From contig CM035441.1 in NCBI GenBank assembly GCA_020310875.1, positions 91,234,495 through 91,298,494 on the forward strand: a DNA stretch of 64,000 nt, read 5' to 3'. A model generated the notes under the pieces. The model did no database searches. It was not told the origin of the DNA and saw only the letters and a list, made by a program, of their open reading frames with translations. How positions within the stretch are numbered: the first letter of the stretch is position 1; each line of letters opens with the position of its first letter. This DNA comes from Ceratopteris richardii. Taxonomy: Eukaryota > Streptophyta > Polypodiopsida > Polypodiales > Pteridaceae. A program made the translations under genes and the position numbers. Of the stretch, positions 10,111 to 21,468 are shown piece by piece.

Positions 10111-10703
10111 CCTACTGCAAGGTTGTCATCATGTTGTTGAAGTACTTGGATCCTGGGCTTTCCTAGAGGGACATACAATAGGTTCTTATAGAGTAGTAAT
10201 CCATCTTGTTCCTAAAATTCATTTACGTCTTGGACTTTTCCTTCTTGAGCTTTCTGCTTAATGTTACAAAAAAGTTCATCTTGTGGTAGATTCTCACGGA
10301 TCAAATGATTCAAGGTTGAATCTTCATGATGGCTTGAAGAGATAGCTGCTAACTAGAGATGCTCAGGCTTGAGTAATACACTCTCCTATTGATCAAAGGC
10401 CTCTTCACCCTTCTTTGGTGCAAGGTAAGATCTTTTGGACATGGCATCTAACTGAGATTGTTGACGTCCTGGACGATATGTGATGACAAAGTTGAATCTG
10501 GATAGAAAGTTACTCCATCGAGATTGTCTTTTATTGAGAAATCAGGTGGTCATAAAATACTCTAGGCTCTTGTGATCTGTATACACAGTGACTTTATGAG
10601 TTGCTCCTTCTATATGGTGACACCAAGTATCAAATGCTTCTGCTATGGCAAGAAGTTCTTTATCATGAATTTCATAATAAATTTCTAGAGGGAAGAATTT
10701 CCT
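10111..10703 (-). pseudogene. Chromovirus RNase H C-terminal and linker region, copy 1
   Basis: Minus-strand pieces include the [19 protein letters not shown] end of RNase H, a VLQQHDDNLA stretch leading into the integrase zinc part, and several stops. The 10510-10800 part, RNase H proper, is missing from copy 2. Confidence 0.7.
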
Positions 10704-11850
10704 TCAATGATATGCAACTAGATGTAGGTGTCCATCATCTCCATATTGGGAAAGAATGGCCCCTAGGGCAAAGTAGCATGTATCTATCTCTAGGAAGAAG
10801 GGCTTACTGGAATCAGGATGAACTAAAATTGGAGCAGTAGTGAATGCTGATTTCAAGGTTTGAAAGGCTTTTTCTGCTTCTTCGATCCATGAGAATTTGG
10901 AGTTCCCTGTAAGCTTGGTAAGAGGGGAAACAATCTTGGAGTCATCTCTGATGAATATCTTGTAGAAATTGGAAAACCCCAGAAAACATTGTACATCTCG
11001 AACACACAAAGGTGGTTGCCAATCAAGGATTGTCTCAATCTTCTTAGGGTCCAAAAAAATTCCTTTATTAGATACAATGTACCCTAAAAATTCCACTTTT
11101 TTCTTATGGAGAGAGCACTTCAATAATTTTGCATATAATCCTTTTTCTCTTAGTTTATCTAGGACTATCTTTGTATGACATTCATGATCCTCTACTAGAT
11201 TTTTGGAGAACATCAAGATATCATCAAGGTATATTACAACAAAATCATCTAAATATTCTCGAAAGATATCATTCATCGTATGTTGAAAGACACTTGGAGC
11301 ATTTGTGAGACCGAATGGCATAACTAAATATTCAAAATGGCCATACCTTGTTCGAAATGTTGTCTCTTATTCGTCTCCTTCTCTAATCCTGACAAGGTTG
11401 TAAGCTCCTTGAAGGTCAATCTTCGTGAATAATTTTTGCTTTTCCAAGGTTTTCCAAGAGCTTTGATATGAGTGGTAGAGGGTATCTATTCTTTATAGTG
11501 ACTTTATTCAATCCACGATAGTTTACACACATCCGGAGAGTCCCATTCTTCTTCTTTACAAATAAAATAGGAGCTCCTACTAGAGACTTTGAGGGCTTGA
11601 TAAACCTCTTTGCTAGATTCTCATCAATGTTCTTGCGTCGTTCTGTAAGTTCCTCTGGGGATAGTCTGTAGATTGGTCCAAAGGGCGGTTGTGCTCCCTC
11701 TTGAAGTTCTATGGCACAATCATAAGGTCTATGCTTTGGAAGGATATCTGCATTCCTCTTTTCAAAAACATCTTCAAAGCCTTTGCACTGATTGGGTAGC
11801 TGCATTGGATCATCTTTCTTGGATTCTTGAGCTGGTATGGCATAGATCAT
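10704..11850 (-). pseudogene. Chromovirus reverse transcriptase, copy 1
   Basis: 11416-11850 is the RT N-terminus ([42 protein letters not shown]). 10704-11321 is the palm and thumb: [20 protein letters not shown], the catalytic [25 protein letters not shown], then the [12 protein letters not shown] connection and a KPFFLEIDTCYFALGAIL RNase H start. The two frames are separated by a broken stretch at about 11322-11415 ([16 protein letters not shown]). Copy 2 still has the Trp codon there. Confidence 0.88.
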
Positions 11851-11869
11851 ATATGTAGGTTCCTTCCTT

Positions 11870-12460
11870 ACTACATGTATGAAGGCTTTGGCTCTGACAT
11901 ATGTCCGGTTCTTTTGGATATCTTGACGGATGATTTTATTCTTTTCCTAATTAATGTCTAGATTATGCTTCTTTAACCAGGGCATTCCAATGATGACTAG
12001 ATGTACTGGGCTCGATATTACATTCAAACATATGTGGGATTCATGGTCACCAAGGTGTACTCTTAATGGTGTGGTTTCCATGGTTCTTTAACCAGGGCAT
12101 TCCAATGATAACTAGATGTACTGGGCTCGATATAACATTCAAACATATGTGGGATTCATGGTCACCAAGGTGTACTCTCAACTAGTAGATGCTAGAGGTC
12201 GTCCATCTACTAGTTGAGCAACTACAGGTTTGTTCTTCCGAAGTACATGAATTCCATGTCTCTTAACCAATCCTTCATCGATGAAACATGAGGAGGCTCA
12301 TGAATCTACTAGTGTTTTAAGGGAAAGGATCTTCTTGGGCATGATTAACTTTACACGTGCAAGACATGTTTCTATGGGTGTAGTTGGAATTATGAGACCC
12401 TTTCTTATATCATGGTCCGACTGCATGGTCTCCTTTACAACTGGACTTCCTCGTTTCCCT
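11870..12460 (-). pseudogene. Chromovirus protease region with internal tandem duplication, copy 1
   Basis: Minus-strand motifs include TTLVDS followed by a TGA where the catalytic Gly codon of Asp-Ser-Gly is expected (about 12288). Copy 2 shares this, so it is old. A ~115-bp direct duplication (11969-12083 and 12084-12198) repeats the GMPWLxKH-type part and is absent from copy 2. Confidence 0.75.
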
Positions 12461-13414
12461 ACTCTACAAGAGTGACTGTGACTCTGGAGTTTGTTCTCTT
12501 ATTCGGACAATTAATTGAAATGTGTCTAGGGTTTCCACAATAGAGACATAACTTATTAACTCTCCTTCTTCGTTTCTCTTCTGGTGTTAGAGGCTGAAAG
12601 CTAGTTACATCTATTTGCATAGGTTCATGCATAGGCTCATCTTTAGGAGTGGGACGGAAGGTTTCCATTGGCGAGGTCTTCCTTCTACTTGTTTTTCTTG
12701 TTTCCTTTCAAAAATTTGGTTATCACATTGAATAGCTTGCATGATATATTCATTCAATGTTTTAACCTCTGGCATCCTGGGCAAAAGGTCTTTCACATCA
12801 TCTCTTAAACCCCATCTAAATTGTCTTATGAAATAATCTTCATGCCAAGTGAGATCACATATCAACTGGCTAAATTCAGATGCATAGGTAGAGGTAGGGC
12901 GGTTACTTTGACGTAACTTCCGAAGTTTTGTTTCTGCTACTCGACTTGTGTCTGCATCCCCAAATGTGGCACTGAGTTCTTGAAGAAACCCCTCATAGTC
13001 CTGGATTACTACCATGTTCTTCTCCAAGATTGGGGCAAACCAAGATAATGCTTGGCCAAGAGCAAGGTTCCAATAAACCCGACCTTGGATGCCTCATCAT
13101 GATATCTATCAAGTTGCATACGGATATAGAATTTAACTTGCTAGAGAAATCCACGAAACTGTGCGATCCTCATCAAACTTTTCTGGCATGCAAATCTTGG
13201 GTTCCTTCAGAAATGATGTATTAGGCCGTTGCTTCACTTGAATGCTCGCTTGATTTTCTCCAAGACTCTCGATTCCTTCTTGTCATTCTTGGAGGAGCCC
13301 ACCTACATGCACTGGATGTCCCCTCTTGACTTCTGTCTGTCGATGACTTAGGTCTTAGACTTGTTGTTGGAGACTCTGAAATGATGCTACAATTTGTTCA
13401 TAAGCGTTCTCCAT
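12459..13414 (-). pseudogene. Chromovirus gag, copy 1
   Basis: Likely start at the minus-strand ATG ending at 13414 (MENAYEQIVASFQSLQQQV), with an early stop. The capsid-like part at 12611-13027 has FGDADTSRVAETKLRKLRQ and SEFSQLICDLTWHEDYFI. The nucleocapsid knuckle is CLYCGNPRHISINC (CX2CX4HX4C) at about 12530. Near 12662 one T of a TTTT run (present in copy 2) is missing, which shifts the frame between capsid and knuckle. Confidence 0.85.
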
Positions 13415-13451
13415 GATGCTTGGTCTTGGATAGAAGCTAGTCTTGCCAAAA

Positions 13452-14084
13452 TGTCAGGGGAGCACTAGATTGTGCTCTCTGACTTCACTAGACAAGATTT
13501 TGGAAATAGAAGACGGCCCACAACCTGGGACCAATAGGTATGGAAAACTGGACAAGAGATGATATAGGAGATCCCACAAACTCGGATCGTAAGTATGAGA
13601 CAAGATATCTGGATTACAAGAACTCCCTTCTTGGAGATGAACTAGATACAAGAAAGAACTCAACAAGATATCATACTACGAGATTGCAAGAGGACAAGAT
13701 AGGATGTCCAAGAACTAGACTAGACAAGACTGGAACAAGGAATAAGACAAGAATCGGAACTGGAACTTGGAGAGTACTTACTTGGCGGTCACGACTCCTT
13801 GAGCTCCCAAGACTGGTATTGGCAAGACTGAGAATGAATGTGGCCAACCCCTCGTTATATAGGTTTTCCAAGGGCGGTTACGAATTGATGCTGTCATTGA
13901 TGATATCATCAATTCAAAGCATGGTCTCTGGATGTCAGAATCAAGCAAGAAGACAATCGTTCTTAGGGTTTTGGCATGTTTCGGACGCAATGGAAGCGTT
14001 GGTTTCTACTAATTTTGAACCAAACATGAGATATAGGATTCACATGGAATCTGAGATTCAAGATGGTTTCCTTTGTCCATGACA
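13452..14084 (-). repeat. 5' LTR of chromovirus copy 1 (633 bp)
   Basis: TGTCAGGGGAGC...CCATGACA. It lacks the ~60-bp segment of the other LTR. Right-LTR-specific bases (AGATATCTGG, GAACTCAAC) match the right LTR of copy 2, not its own partner. Confidence 0.9.
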
Positions 14085-14385
14085 ATATGTATGTGTGTGT
14101 ACATGTGCAAGTATCTATATGTGTATGTATATGTGTGTGTATGTCTATGTGCAAGTATCTATATGTGTATGTGTATGTGTATATGTCTATGTGTGTGTAT
14201 GATTTTGTATGTATATGTGTATATGTATGTGTGTGTATATGTGTATGTGTGCATGAAAGTACTTGTATGCATGTGTGTATGTATGTGCATGTGTGTATGT
14301 ATGTGCATGTGTGTATGCATATGTGTGTATGTATGTGCATGTGTGACACATGCACAGATATACACACATGCATACACATACTTTC
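14085..14385. repeat. TG/TATG microsatellite
   Basis: Continuation of the array interrupted by the chromovirus. The first ~100 bp match 24754-24852. Confidence 0.92.
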
Positions 14386-14489
14386 AAATCTATAAAACAA
14401 AAACACTAAGTTTACCTCTAAAGAAAAGTCTCTATGCTAGGATTAGAGCTTTAAAGACTCTCAAACAAGCACGTGTGGAGTGACATTTT

Positions 14490-14610
14490 TGATCGAATGT
14501 AAAAATATTTCTTTTCTTATTAGAAACGTGTTTTTGATCGAAAGAACTTCCGATCGAAAAGTTTTTCGATCGAAAAATTTTTGTTCAAAAATAATTTCGA
14601 TTGAAAGTTT
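14490..14610. repeat. Cluster of GATCGAAA motifs with a perfect palindrome
   Basis: At least four GATCGAA motifs in about 100 bp. 14562-14577 reads TTTTTCGATCGAAAAA, a perfect 16-bp palindrome, and a CCGATCGAAAAG lies next to it. No gene is associated. Confidence 0.7.
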
Positions 14611-14739
14611 ATCGGTGTCCATTTTTTTTGGTGTTTATTAGGAAAAACACAAATAAAATGAACATATTCAATATTTTTTAATTATTCGATCCAATAAATG
14701 CAACCTAGATCTCAACATTTGGTTATGTTGAGAAAGTGG

Positions 14740-15506
14740 TTGCGGACAGGGGAGAATTAGGTGCAAGAGAGGCAAAAGAGTTCCTTGATCATCATGGAAT
14801 TTGATTGTCTCTCACTACTACCTATAACCCTGAGGCAAATGGAAATATCAAGAGAGGCCACCCTTCCATTGTGAAGGTAATCTCTAAGGCTTGCAGTGGT
14901 GACATAAAGCAATGGCCTATATTTCTTCCATTTTCATTATGGGCAGATAGGATGACGTATACTCGCTCCGCATGTTTCATGCCTTCTGAACTGATGTACT
15001 ATCAAAAGCCAGTCTTCCCCATCCAAACTCAGATATTGATGTGGTTGATGCTTCCATGAAATGATGGAATGACGAGAGAAGAGCTTTTATCATTGAGAAT
15101 TAAGTAGTTAGAGCAAGGAAATGAGAAATTAAAAGAAGCAATCCAAAAGATAAAGGAGTCTAAGTTAAGAAACAAGATTTACTTTGACAAAACACATCGG
15201 CTTAGACCATGTAGAATAGAGATAGACGACGAGGTATTGGTGTATGATAGTATGTTTGACACCCAGTATGATGCTAGGAAGAAATTTTCTAAATGATGGT
15301 TTGGGTCATATGTAGTGACGTGAGTGTTTGAAAATGGAACATGTGCACTTCCCAAACTTGACAATACTCCTTTGAGGTCTCTGATTATAGGAAATAGGAT
15401 AAAGTTGTTCAAGAAAAGAAATGATGCCGATTATGAGATTGAGCACAAACTATTGGAGGATCTTGATGATACTGATGCTGATGCTAATGCTGATGAAGAA
15501 CAATAG
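14740..15506 (+). pseudogene. Ty3/gypsy integrase fragment, plus strand
   Basis: 14805-15059 carries TTTYNPEANGNIKRGHPSIV and WADRMTYTRSACFMPSELMY, the integrase core around the third catalytic acid. 15160-15506 carries the C-terminal part (EVLVYDSMFDTQYDARKKFS, then an FENGTCALPKLDNTPLRSLI block) and an acidic tail (DDTDADANADEEQ). Stops interrupt it near 15058 and at about 15295-15322. Opposite strand and different lineage from the chromoviruses on either side. Confidence 0.78.
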
Positions 15507-15955
15507 ATCATGCAATCGAAGAAAAGTTTGGGCTGGGCAACATTGATGATGAGCCAAAATGATATGCTGAAATGTTTCCAATTTAAAATATGTTCTCTTT
15601 GAAAGAACATATACATTTCATTTTTGTGTGTAATAAAATAGAGATCTGTACAAGTTTAAGGAAATTAAGTAGAGTTAATATAGAAAACATCTATTAAGGT
15701 TTTGTGTGAAGCATGATCGACTAGGAAAGATATTAATAGAATCAGTTAGCGGACTAGAGACTTTTGGGAGTGAAAACTTGGGAATATGATGGCATACTTA
15801 AACTGAGTGCATGTACATGCTGATAGATTCGAACACGTAGAGAGTGGGATTCTTTGGGCCCTATTATCTATTTCTTGCAAGATCCTACCTCAAGATAACT
15901 CATGATTCAGGAAAACCTTCATACTCAAGCCAATAGTATATGTATGTGCATGTGT
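15507..15955. other. Non-coding gap
   Basis: Probably the 3' remains of the plus-strand gypsy element. I see no gene, LTR boundary or RNA feature that can be supported. Confidence 0.4.
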
Positions 15956-15959
15956 TGTT

Positions 15960-16250
15960 AGTGCGTTGTGATGGGTTAGTAGGCAGATGGAACAACCTTG
16001 GTTGGGTGATTAAGTCCATGAGCTGATGCTAGTTTCATCCTAGGCCTCACCTATATGTTGTCATGTGCCTATATGGGTCAGTAGGTAGGTGGAGTGACTT
16101 TGGGCGTGTGGTCAGAGCCATGAGCTGACATCGATTTCATGTAGGGCTGACGTGTGTCATGTGCTATGTTGGGTCGGCAAACAGGTGGGGTAAACTTGAT
16201 CTGGTAGATAATTCCATGAGTCGCACGTGACTTTGGCATAGGCCGACTTG
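15960..16250. repeat. Three degenerate ~100-bp tandem repeats
   Basis: Each unit starts near TGGGTYRGTAGGYAGRTGG, then has CCATGAGCTGA(C/T) and CATGTGCYTAT, with strong drift. Unit starts are about 15971, 16072 and 16168. Confidence 0.65.
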
Positions 16251-16380
16251 TGAAAATAAAAATAAAAAGAAAAGTGCTGAGCTGGGATGAAGTGTAAAAG
16301 AAAAGAAAGAAAAAAGAAAAAGAAAAATAAAAAAGTAAAGAAAAGAAAAAGATCTCATGGAGAGTTGGAGATAAATAGGG
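16250..16380. promoter_or_regulatory. A-rich (AAAG/AAAATA) tract followed by a TATA-like ATAAATAGGG
   Basis: A purine-rich stretch leads to GATAAATAGGGG at about 16370. This resembles the promoter part of a gypsy LTR and the similar block at 30640-30880, so it may be LTR remains. Confidence 0.35.
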
Positions 16381-16604
16381 GAATCAAGACATAATTCTAC
16401 AAACTGAGTCAGTAGAGCTTAGTGTATGCTAGTACTTACGATAAGTTGCTAGGTCTAACCAAGTTGAATGAAGGAAAGGTCTACAAAGCTTACAATCTAT
16501 TCATATGATTACTTGTCTGATTATGGAAGTAGAAACATAATAAGACATATGTGAGAATTATATTTACTTTATTTTCTAAAATTTGTACTAATCTTTCTAA
16601 ATTT

Positions 16605-17160
16605 GTATGTATGTGTATATGTGTATGCATATGTGTGTGTATGTGTGTATGCATTATGTATGCATATGTGTGTGTATGCATTATGCATGTGTATGTATGC
16701 ATGTGCATTATGTATGTGTATGTATGCATGTGCATCATGTATGCATATGTGTGTGTATGCATGTAAGTATGTATGTATGTATGCATATGCATATGCTATA
16801 TGTATGCATGTATGTGTATGTGTGTGCATGTCTCTCTATGTGTGTGTATGCATATATGTGTGTGTATGTGTATGTGTATGTGTGTGTATGTGTGTGTGTA
16901 TGTGTATGTGTATATGTGTGTGCATGTGTATGCATTATGTATGTGTATGTCTGCATGTGCATTATGTATGCATATGTGTGTGTATGCATATATGTGTGTG
17001 TGCATGTATATGTGTGTGTATGCATGTATATGTGTGTGTATGCAACATTATATGTGTATGTGTGTGTATTTTTGTGTGTATGTGTGTGTGTGTGTGTCTA
17101 TGTGTGTATATGTGTGTGTGTATGCATATGTATGTGTGTGCAAGTGTGTGTGTGTGTGCA
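16605..17160. repeat. TG/GCATTATG compound microsatellite (copy 2)
   Basis: Matches 5930-6530 with insertions and deletions. Confidence 0.95.
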
Positions 17161-17182
17161 TACCTGGTCTTTCTCTTTGAGT

Positions 17183-17185
17183 GTC

Positions 17186-17237
<52 letters not shown>
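17183..17237. repeat. CT-rich microsatellite (copy 2)
   Basis: CTCTCTCGCTCTCTCT-type tract, longer than its partner at 6552. Confidence 0.92.
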
Positions 17238-17240
<3 letters not shown>

Positions 17241-17255
17241 CTCTTGCTCTCGTCC

Positions 17256-17531
17256 ATAAATGTGCTGGGAGAACTTGAATTTTTTTTTTTAACATTCCAA
17301 AGCGTTGCTTATGTGACGCTCTAGAAAGGACGACGCATATGCATCGCTATCAAGTTTGCCCACGTTGCAAATAACGTCCTAGGCGGCCATGCTATTTGCG
17401 ATGCAGAGATTTAGCATCGCATAAGCGATGCAGGCATCACTTATGCGACGTATCCCCTTAAAAAAAAATTCAAAAACAACACCCTCTATTTCAATTCAGG
17501 GGCGTCGCTACGCCCCCTATTTATTGTAGTG
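17256..17531. mobile_element. CACTA-type DNA transposon end (truncated)
   Basis: The right edge, read on the minus strand, starts CACTACAATAAATAGGGGG (17531 leftward), the typical CACTA terminal repeat. Subterminal motifs rich in GCGACGC and GCGATGC follow, including the inverted pair GCATCGCATAAGCGATGC (17414-17431) and GGGGCGTCGCTACGCCCC. The segment is absent from the matching place in copy 1 (about 6610). The other end, target duplication and transposase were not found. Confidence 0.55.
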
Positions 17532-17765
17532 ATTGTTTGAATCAATATTGAATCTTACTTCACAATGGTATATGTATGTGTATTTGAGTGTATAATTATG
17601 AATGAAATCTATTGTGATTGTTTAATTCAACATTGACTCTTACTTCACAATAGTATATGTATGTGTGAGTATGATTGTGAATAAAAATGTATTGTGATTG
17701 TTTGAATGAATATTGATTCTTACTTCACATTAGTATGTGTATGTGTGTGTATGTGCATGCATGTT
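17532..17765. repeat. Three ~80-bp tandem repeats
   Basis: Units start GATTGTTTGAAT (or variant), contain CTTACTTCACAATRGTATATG, and end ATTGT. Copy 1 has only one such unit (about 6625-6650). Confidence 0.75.
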
Positions 17766-17937
17766 ATATGATTGTAAGTGAAAATCTAATATGATTGTGT
17801 ATGTGCATGTATTTGTGTGTGTATGATTGTGAATTAAAAACTATTGTAATTTTTGGAAAAGGTTTTATGTTCTTTTGATAATTCATGGGTTGAGAAGGTA
17901 TTAATAAGTGAAGATCAAAGGCATCTAGGACTGCATA

Positions 17938-18050
17938 TTAGCTAACAAAAGGTTCTTGTTGTATCGACTCAATACAAGTTCACAGATCCATAAATCTTCT
18001 TTACGAAGTTGTATTGTATTGATACAACAAGAACCTTCTCTTAGCTGAGA
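17938..18050. repeat. Foldback (hairpin), copy 2
   Basis: Same arms as 6830-6942 with a few changes in arm 1 and the loop; pairing is kept. Confidence 0.75.
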
Positions 18051-18438
18051 TGTTGGCATCAAGACAATAGCATCAAGAGGAACTTGTTGGGAGGAAAAAA
18101 ATCTATTTGTCGAGACAATAACATCAAGAGGGATGGTGAAGTTTTGATAGAAATTGATTTATGCACCTAATCCTTGGATACTTACGACAAAAAAGATGCA
18201 AAAAGATAAAAATAGATTTTATTTTTTATGATATAGCTTAGTATTTTTTCAAGCATATAATAATGATTTTTTATTTCTTTACATTTTTATAGGTTAGGTT
18301 GATTGATTTCGAGCTGAATAGGTGGAGGGAGGACTAGATGCAATGTGTATATACTTCAATCATATGACAAACACATATGGGAACGAAAGTTGAAAAAAAG
18401 TATGGTTGTGAATACAATACATGCATATGTGTAGGGTT

Positions 18439-18460
18439 GGTTCTTGATGCATCAAGAACC
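18439..18460. repeat. Perfect 22-bp palindrome, copy 2
   Basis: Identical to 7333-7354. Confidence 0.9.
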
Positions 18461-18569
18461 CTCTTTCTTGACTTTACTTACTTGTACATGATTGTGAAGG
18501 CAGATAAGATTTCTTGACTGTGCTTATTTTTTTTCAAGGCTCAAGTCCATTTACTGTACGTATGTGCTT

Positions 18570-19221
18570 GTTTTTATGTATATATACATATGCATGTGTG
18601 TATGTATGTATGTGAGTATGTACATATGCGTGTGTATGTATGCATGTGAGTATGTATGCATATGTATGTGCATGTGTGTATACATGTATCTATGTATGTA
18701 TGCATATGCATATGTGTGTATCTATGCATGTGAGTGAATGTGTGTGTGTTTATGTGTGTGTATGTATATGTGCAAGTATCTATATGTATATGTGTATGTG
18801 CATATGTGTATGTGCATATGTGTATATGTGCAAGTATCTATATGTTTATGTGTGTGTATGCATATGTGTGCATTTGTGAATGTATCTCTATGCATATCAT
18901 ATATGTGTGCATTTGTGTATGTGTGTGACTGTGTATCTGTGTGTTTATGTTTGTGCATGTGTGTGTATGCATGTATCTACGTATGTATGCATATGCATGT
19001 GTATGCATGTGTGTGTATGTATATGTGCACATATCTATATGTGTATGTGTATATGTCTATGTGTTTGTTGTGTATATAAGTATATGTATATGTGTGTGTA
19101 AATGTGCAAGTATCTATGTGTATGCATATGTGTGTGTATGTATATGTGCAAGTATTCATCTGGTATGTGTATGTGTATATGTCTATGTGTGTGTATGATT
19201 TTGTGTGTATATTTGTATATG
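18570..19221. repeat. TG/TATG compound microsatellite (copy 2)
   Basis: Matches 7450-8140. The chromovirus LTR begins at 19222. Confidence 0.95.
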
Positions 19222-19913
19222 TGTCAGGGGAGCACTAGATTGTGCTCTCTGACTTCACTAGACAACATTTTGGAAATACCCTTATGATTACAAGAACACC
19301 CACATAGGGAAAATAATACAAGAATATGTGGCCAATACAAGACCTCCCACAACCTGGGACCAATAGGTATGGAAAACTGGACTAGAGATGATATAGGAGA
19401 TCCCACAACCCGAGATCGTAAGTATGAGACAAAATATCTAGATTACAAGAACTAGCTTTTGGGATATGAACTAGATACAAGGAAGAACTCGACAAGATCT
19501 CGTACTACGAGATTGCAAGAGTTCAAGACAGGATGTCCAAGAATTAGACTAGACAAGACTGGAACAAGGAATAAGAAAAGAACTGGAACTGGAACTTGGA
19601 GAGTACTTACATGGCGGTCATGACTCCTTGAGCTCCCAAGACTGGTATTGGCAAGACTGAGAATGAATGTGGCCAACCCCTCCTTATATAGAATTTCCAA
19701 GGACAGTTATGAGTTGATGATGTCATCGATGATGTCATCAATTTGAAGCATGGTCTCTAGATGTCAGAATCAAGCAACAAGACAATCATTCTTAGGGTTT
19801 TGGCACATTGAGGACGCAATGGAAGCACCGGTTTCTCCTAATTCTAAACCAATAATGAGATATAGGATTCATATGGAATCTAAGATTCAAGATGGTTTCC
19901 TTTGTCCATGACA

Positions 19914-20552
19914 TCACCTCCCCCTCAAGCGATGAGTTCCACGAGGAGCGGTCATGTTCTCTGGTCCCGACTTCATTGGATTTCTCTTATGGAATTCTTG
20001 AACCTTGATTGGTGCTCTCTGAAGGTTTTCTGCAGGTTCCCAAGTACGATCACTGATGTCATAAAATTTCCAATGAATAAGGTACTCTAATCTTACTTCG
20101 GATATTCTCGAATCTAGGACATGCTCAACTTCAAATTCTTCATGATCATCAATCTCCATAGGTGGTGAAGGACTAGGTCTCTCCCCCCTCAATGGTGAAA
20201 TCTGATATGGTTCCAACATGGATACGTGGAAAATTGAATGTATTCTCATGGTACTTGGTAGCTGGAGCTTGAAGGTGGCTGGGTTAATCTTGGGCAAGAT
20301 GGTAAATGGACAAAATATTTGATGATCTAACTTTACACAAGGCCTTGAAGTCTGCAAATTGTTTTTGAGTAACCATACTTTATCCCCAATTTGATACGAT
20401 GGATTTTGGACACGATGTTGATCTACATAGTACTTATATTGTTCTTGAGCTTTATGGATCTCTTCCTTGAGTTCTTTGTGAATGTCCATCAGGTATTGGG
20501 CCTTGTCTCTGGCAGCTAGGTTCTTGACATGATTTGAGAGTTGTATATCCAT
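19914..20552 (-). pseudogene. Chromovirus integrase C-terminus and chromodomain, copy 2
   Basis: One open frame from MDIQLSNHVKNLAA through the IGDKVWLLKNNLQTSRP block and HSIFHVSMLEPYQISPLRG to the chromodomain-like VEHVLDSRISEVRLEYLIHW and SDRTWEPAEN. Better preserved than copy 1, where the same region is split into two frames. Confidence 0.85.
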
Positions 20553-21250
20553 CCTTGATTATTGTCCATAGTTTGCAAAGAAGGGTGTTTGCTTAGTAGA
20601 TGCATGAACACTATTGTTATATGAAAACTCTGCAAAGGGTAACGACTCAAACCAATCGTTTTGGTGATAGTTGCTAGGGCAATGAAGATATTGATCTAGG
20701 ACTTGATTCATCCATTTTTTTTATCCATCAGTCCATGGATGATTTGATGTAGATAGTTTAACTTGAACACCAAGAATCTTGCAAAGACTGTTCCAAAAGC
20801 TAGATCTCAACTGTGGACCTCGATCACTGACAATATTATCAAGAAATCCATGGAGCCTAAAGACGCATCTGAGAAAAAGTCTAGCAGTGGCTTCACCTGT
20901 GATTGCCTTTGTAGTTGGAATGAAGTGTGCCATCGTTGTAAATCTTTCCACAATAACAAGAATGGCATCATACTTATCCGACTTTGGTAGATTTGTGATG
21001 AAATCCATAGATAATGAAGATCATGGCCTTTCTTGAATAGGTAAAGGTTGCAAGAGGCCATGAGGTTTATGTGGGGATACCTTAGATCTCTTGCAAGTAT
21101 CACATGTTTGGATATATTCTTTCACTTCCTTCCACATTTGAGGCCACCGAAAATACCTTGATATGAGTTCTATTGTTTTATTCACTCCAAAATGTCATGC
21201 TGCAAGGTTGTCATCATGTTGTTGAAGTACTTGGATCTTGGGCTTTCCTA
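20553..21250 (-). pseudogene. Chromovirus integrase zinc and core, copy 2
   Basis: 20721-21008 carries FITNLPKSDKYDAILVIVER and NIVSDRGPQLRSSFWN. The stop after TDG is shared with copy 1. The Glu of TERMNQ is replaced here (AAA codons), so the third catalytic acid is lost. The zinc part (FGVNKTIEL, CKRSK-like) keeps the CAA codon that is a stop in copy 1. Confidence 0.83.
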
Positions 21251-21468
21251 AAGGGACATACAATAGGTTCTTATAGAGTAGTAATCCATCGTTTTCCTAA
21301 AATTCATTTATCTCTTGGACCTTTCCTTCTTGAGCTTTCTGCTTAAGGTTACAAAAAAGTTCATCTTGTGGTAGATTCTCACGGATCAAATGATTCAAGG
21401 TTGAATGTTCATGATGGCTTGAAGAGATAGCTGCTAACTAGAGATGCTCAGGCTTGAGTAATACACTC

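Larger units (their letters stand above)
8141..14084 (-). mobile_element. Ty3/gypsy chromovirus, copy 1, full length with both LTRs
   Basis: LTRs start TGTCAGGGGAGC and end CCATGACA (8141-8832 and 13452-14084). Target-site copies are ATATA (8136-8140) and ATATG (14085-14089), one mismatch; copy 2 has a perfect ATATG pair. A polypurine tract (minus strand GAGGGGGAGGTGA) abuts the left LTR. Coding order on the minus strand from right to left is gag, protease, RT, RNase H, integrase, chromodomain. Stops and frameshifts in several domains make it non-autonomous now. Confidence 0.93.
5930..14185. repeat. Segmental duplication, copy 1 (8.2 kb)
   Basis: Homologous throughout to 16610-24852: TG/CT arrays, a unique ~0.85-kb stretch, a second TG array, then a complete chromovirus with both LTRs, then the start of a third TG array. 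The offset is 11081 at the left LTR and 10669 at the right LTR. Most of the difference comes from a ~291-bp deletion in copy 2 and a ~115-bp tandem duplication in copy 1. The same target site flanks the element in both copies. Confidence 0.93.
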
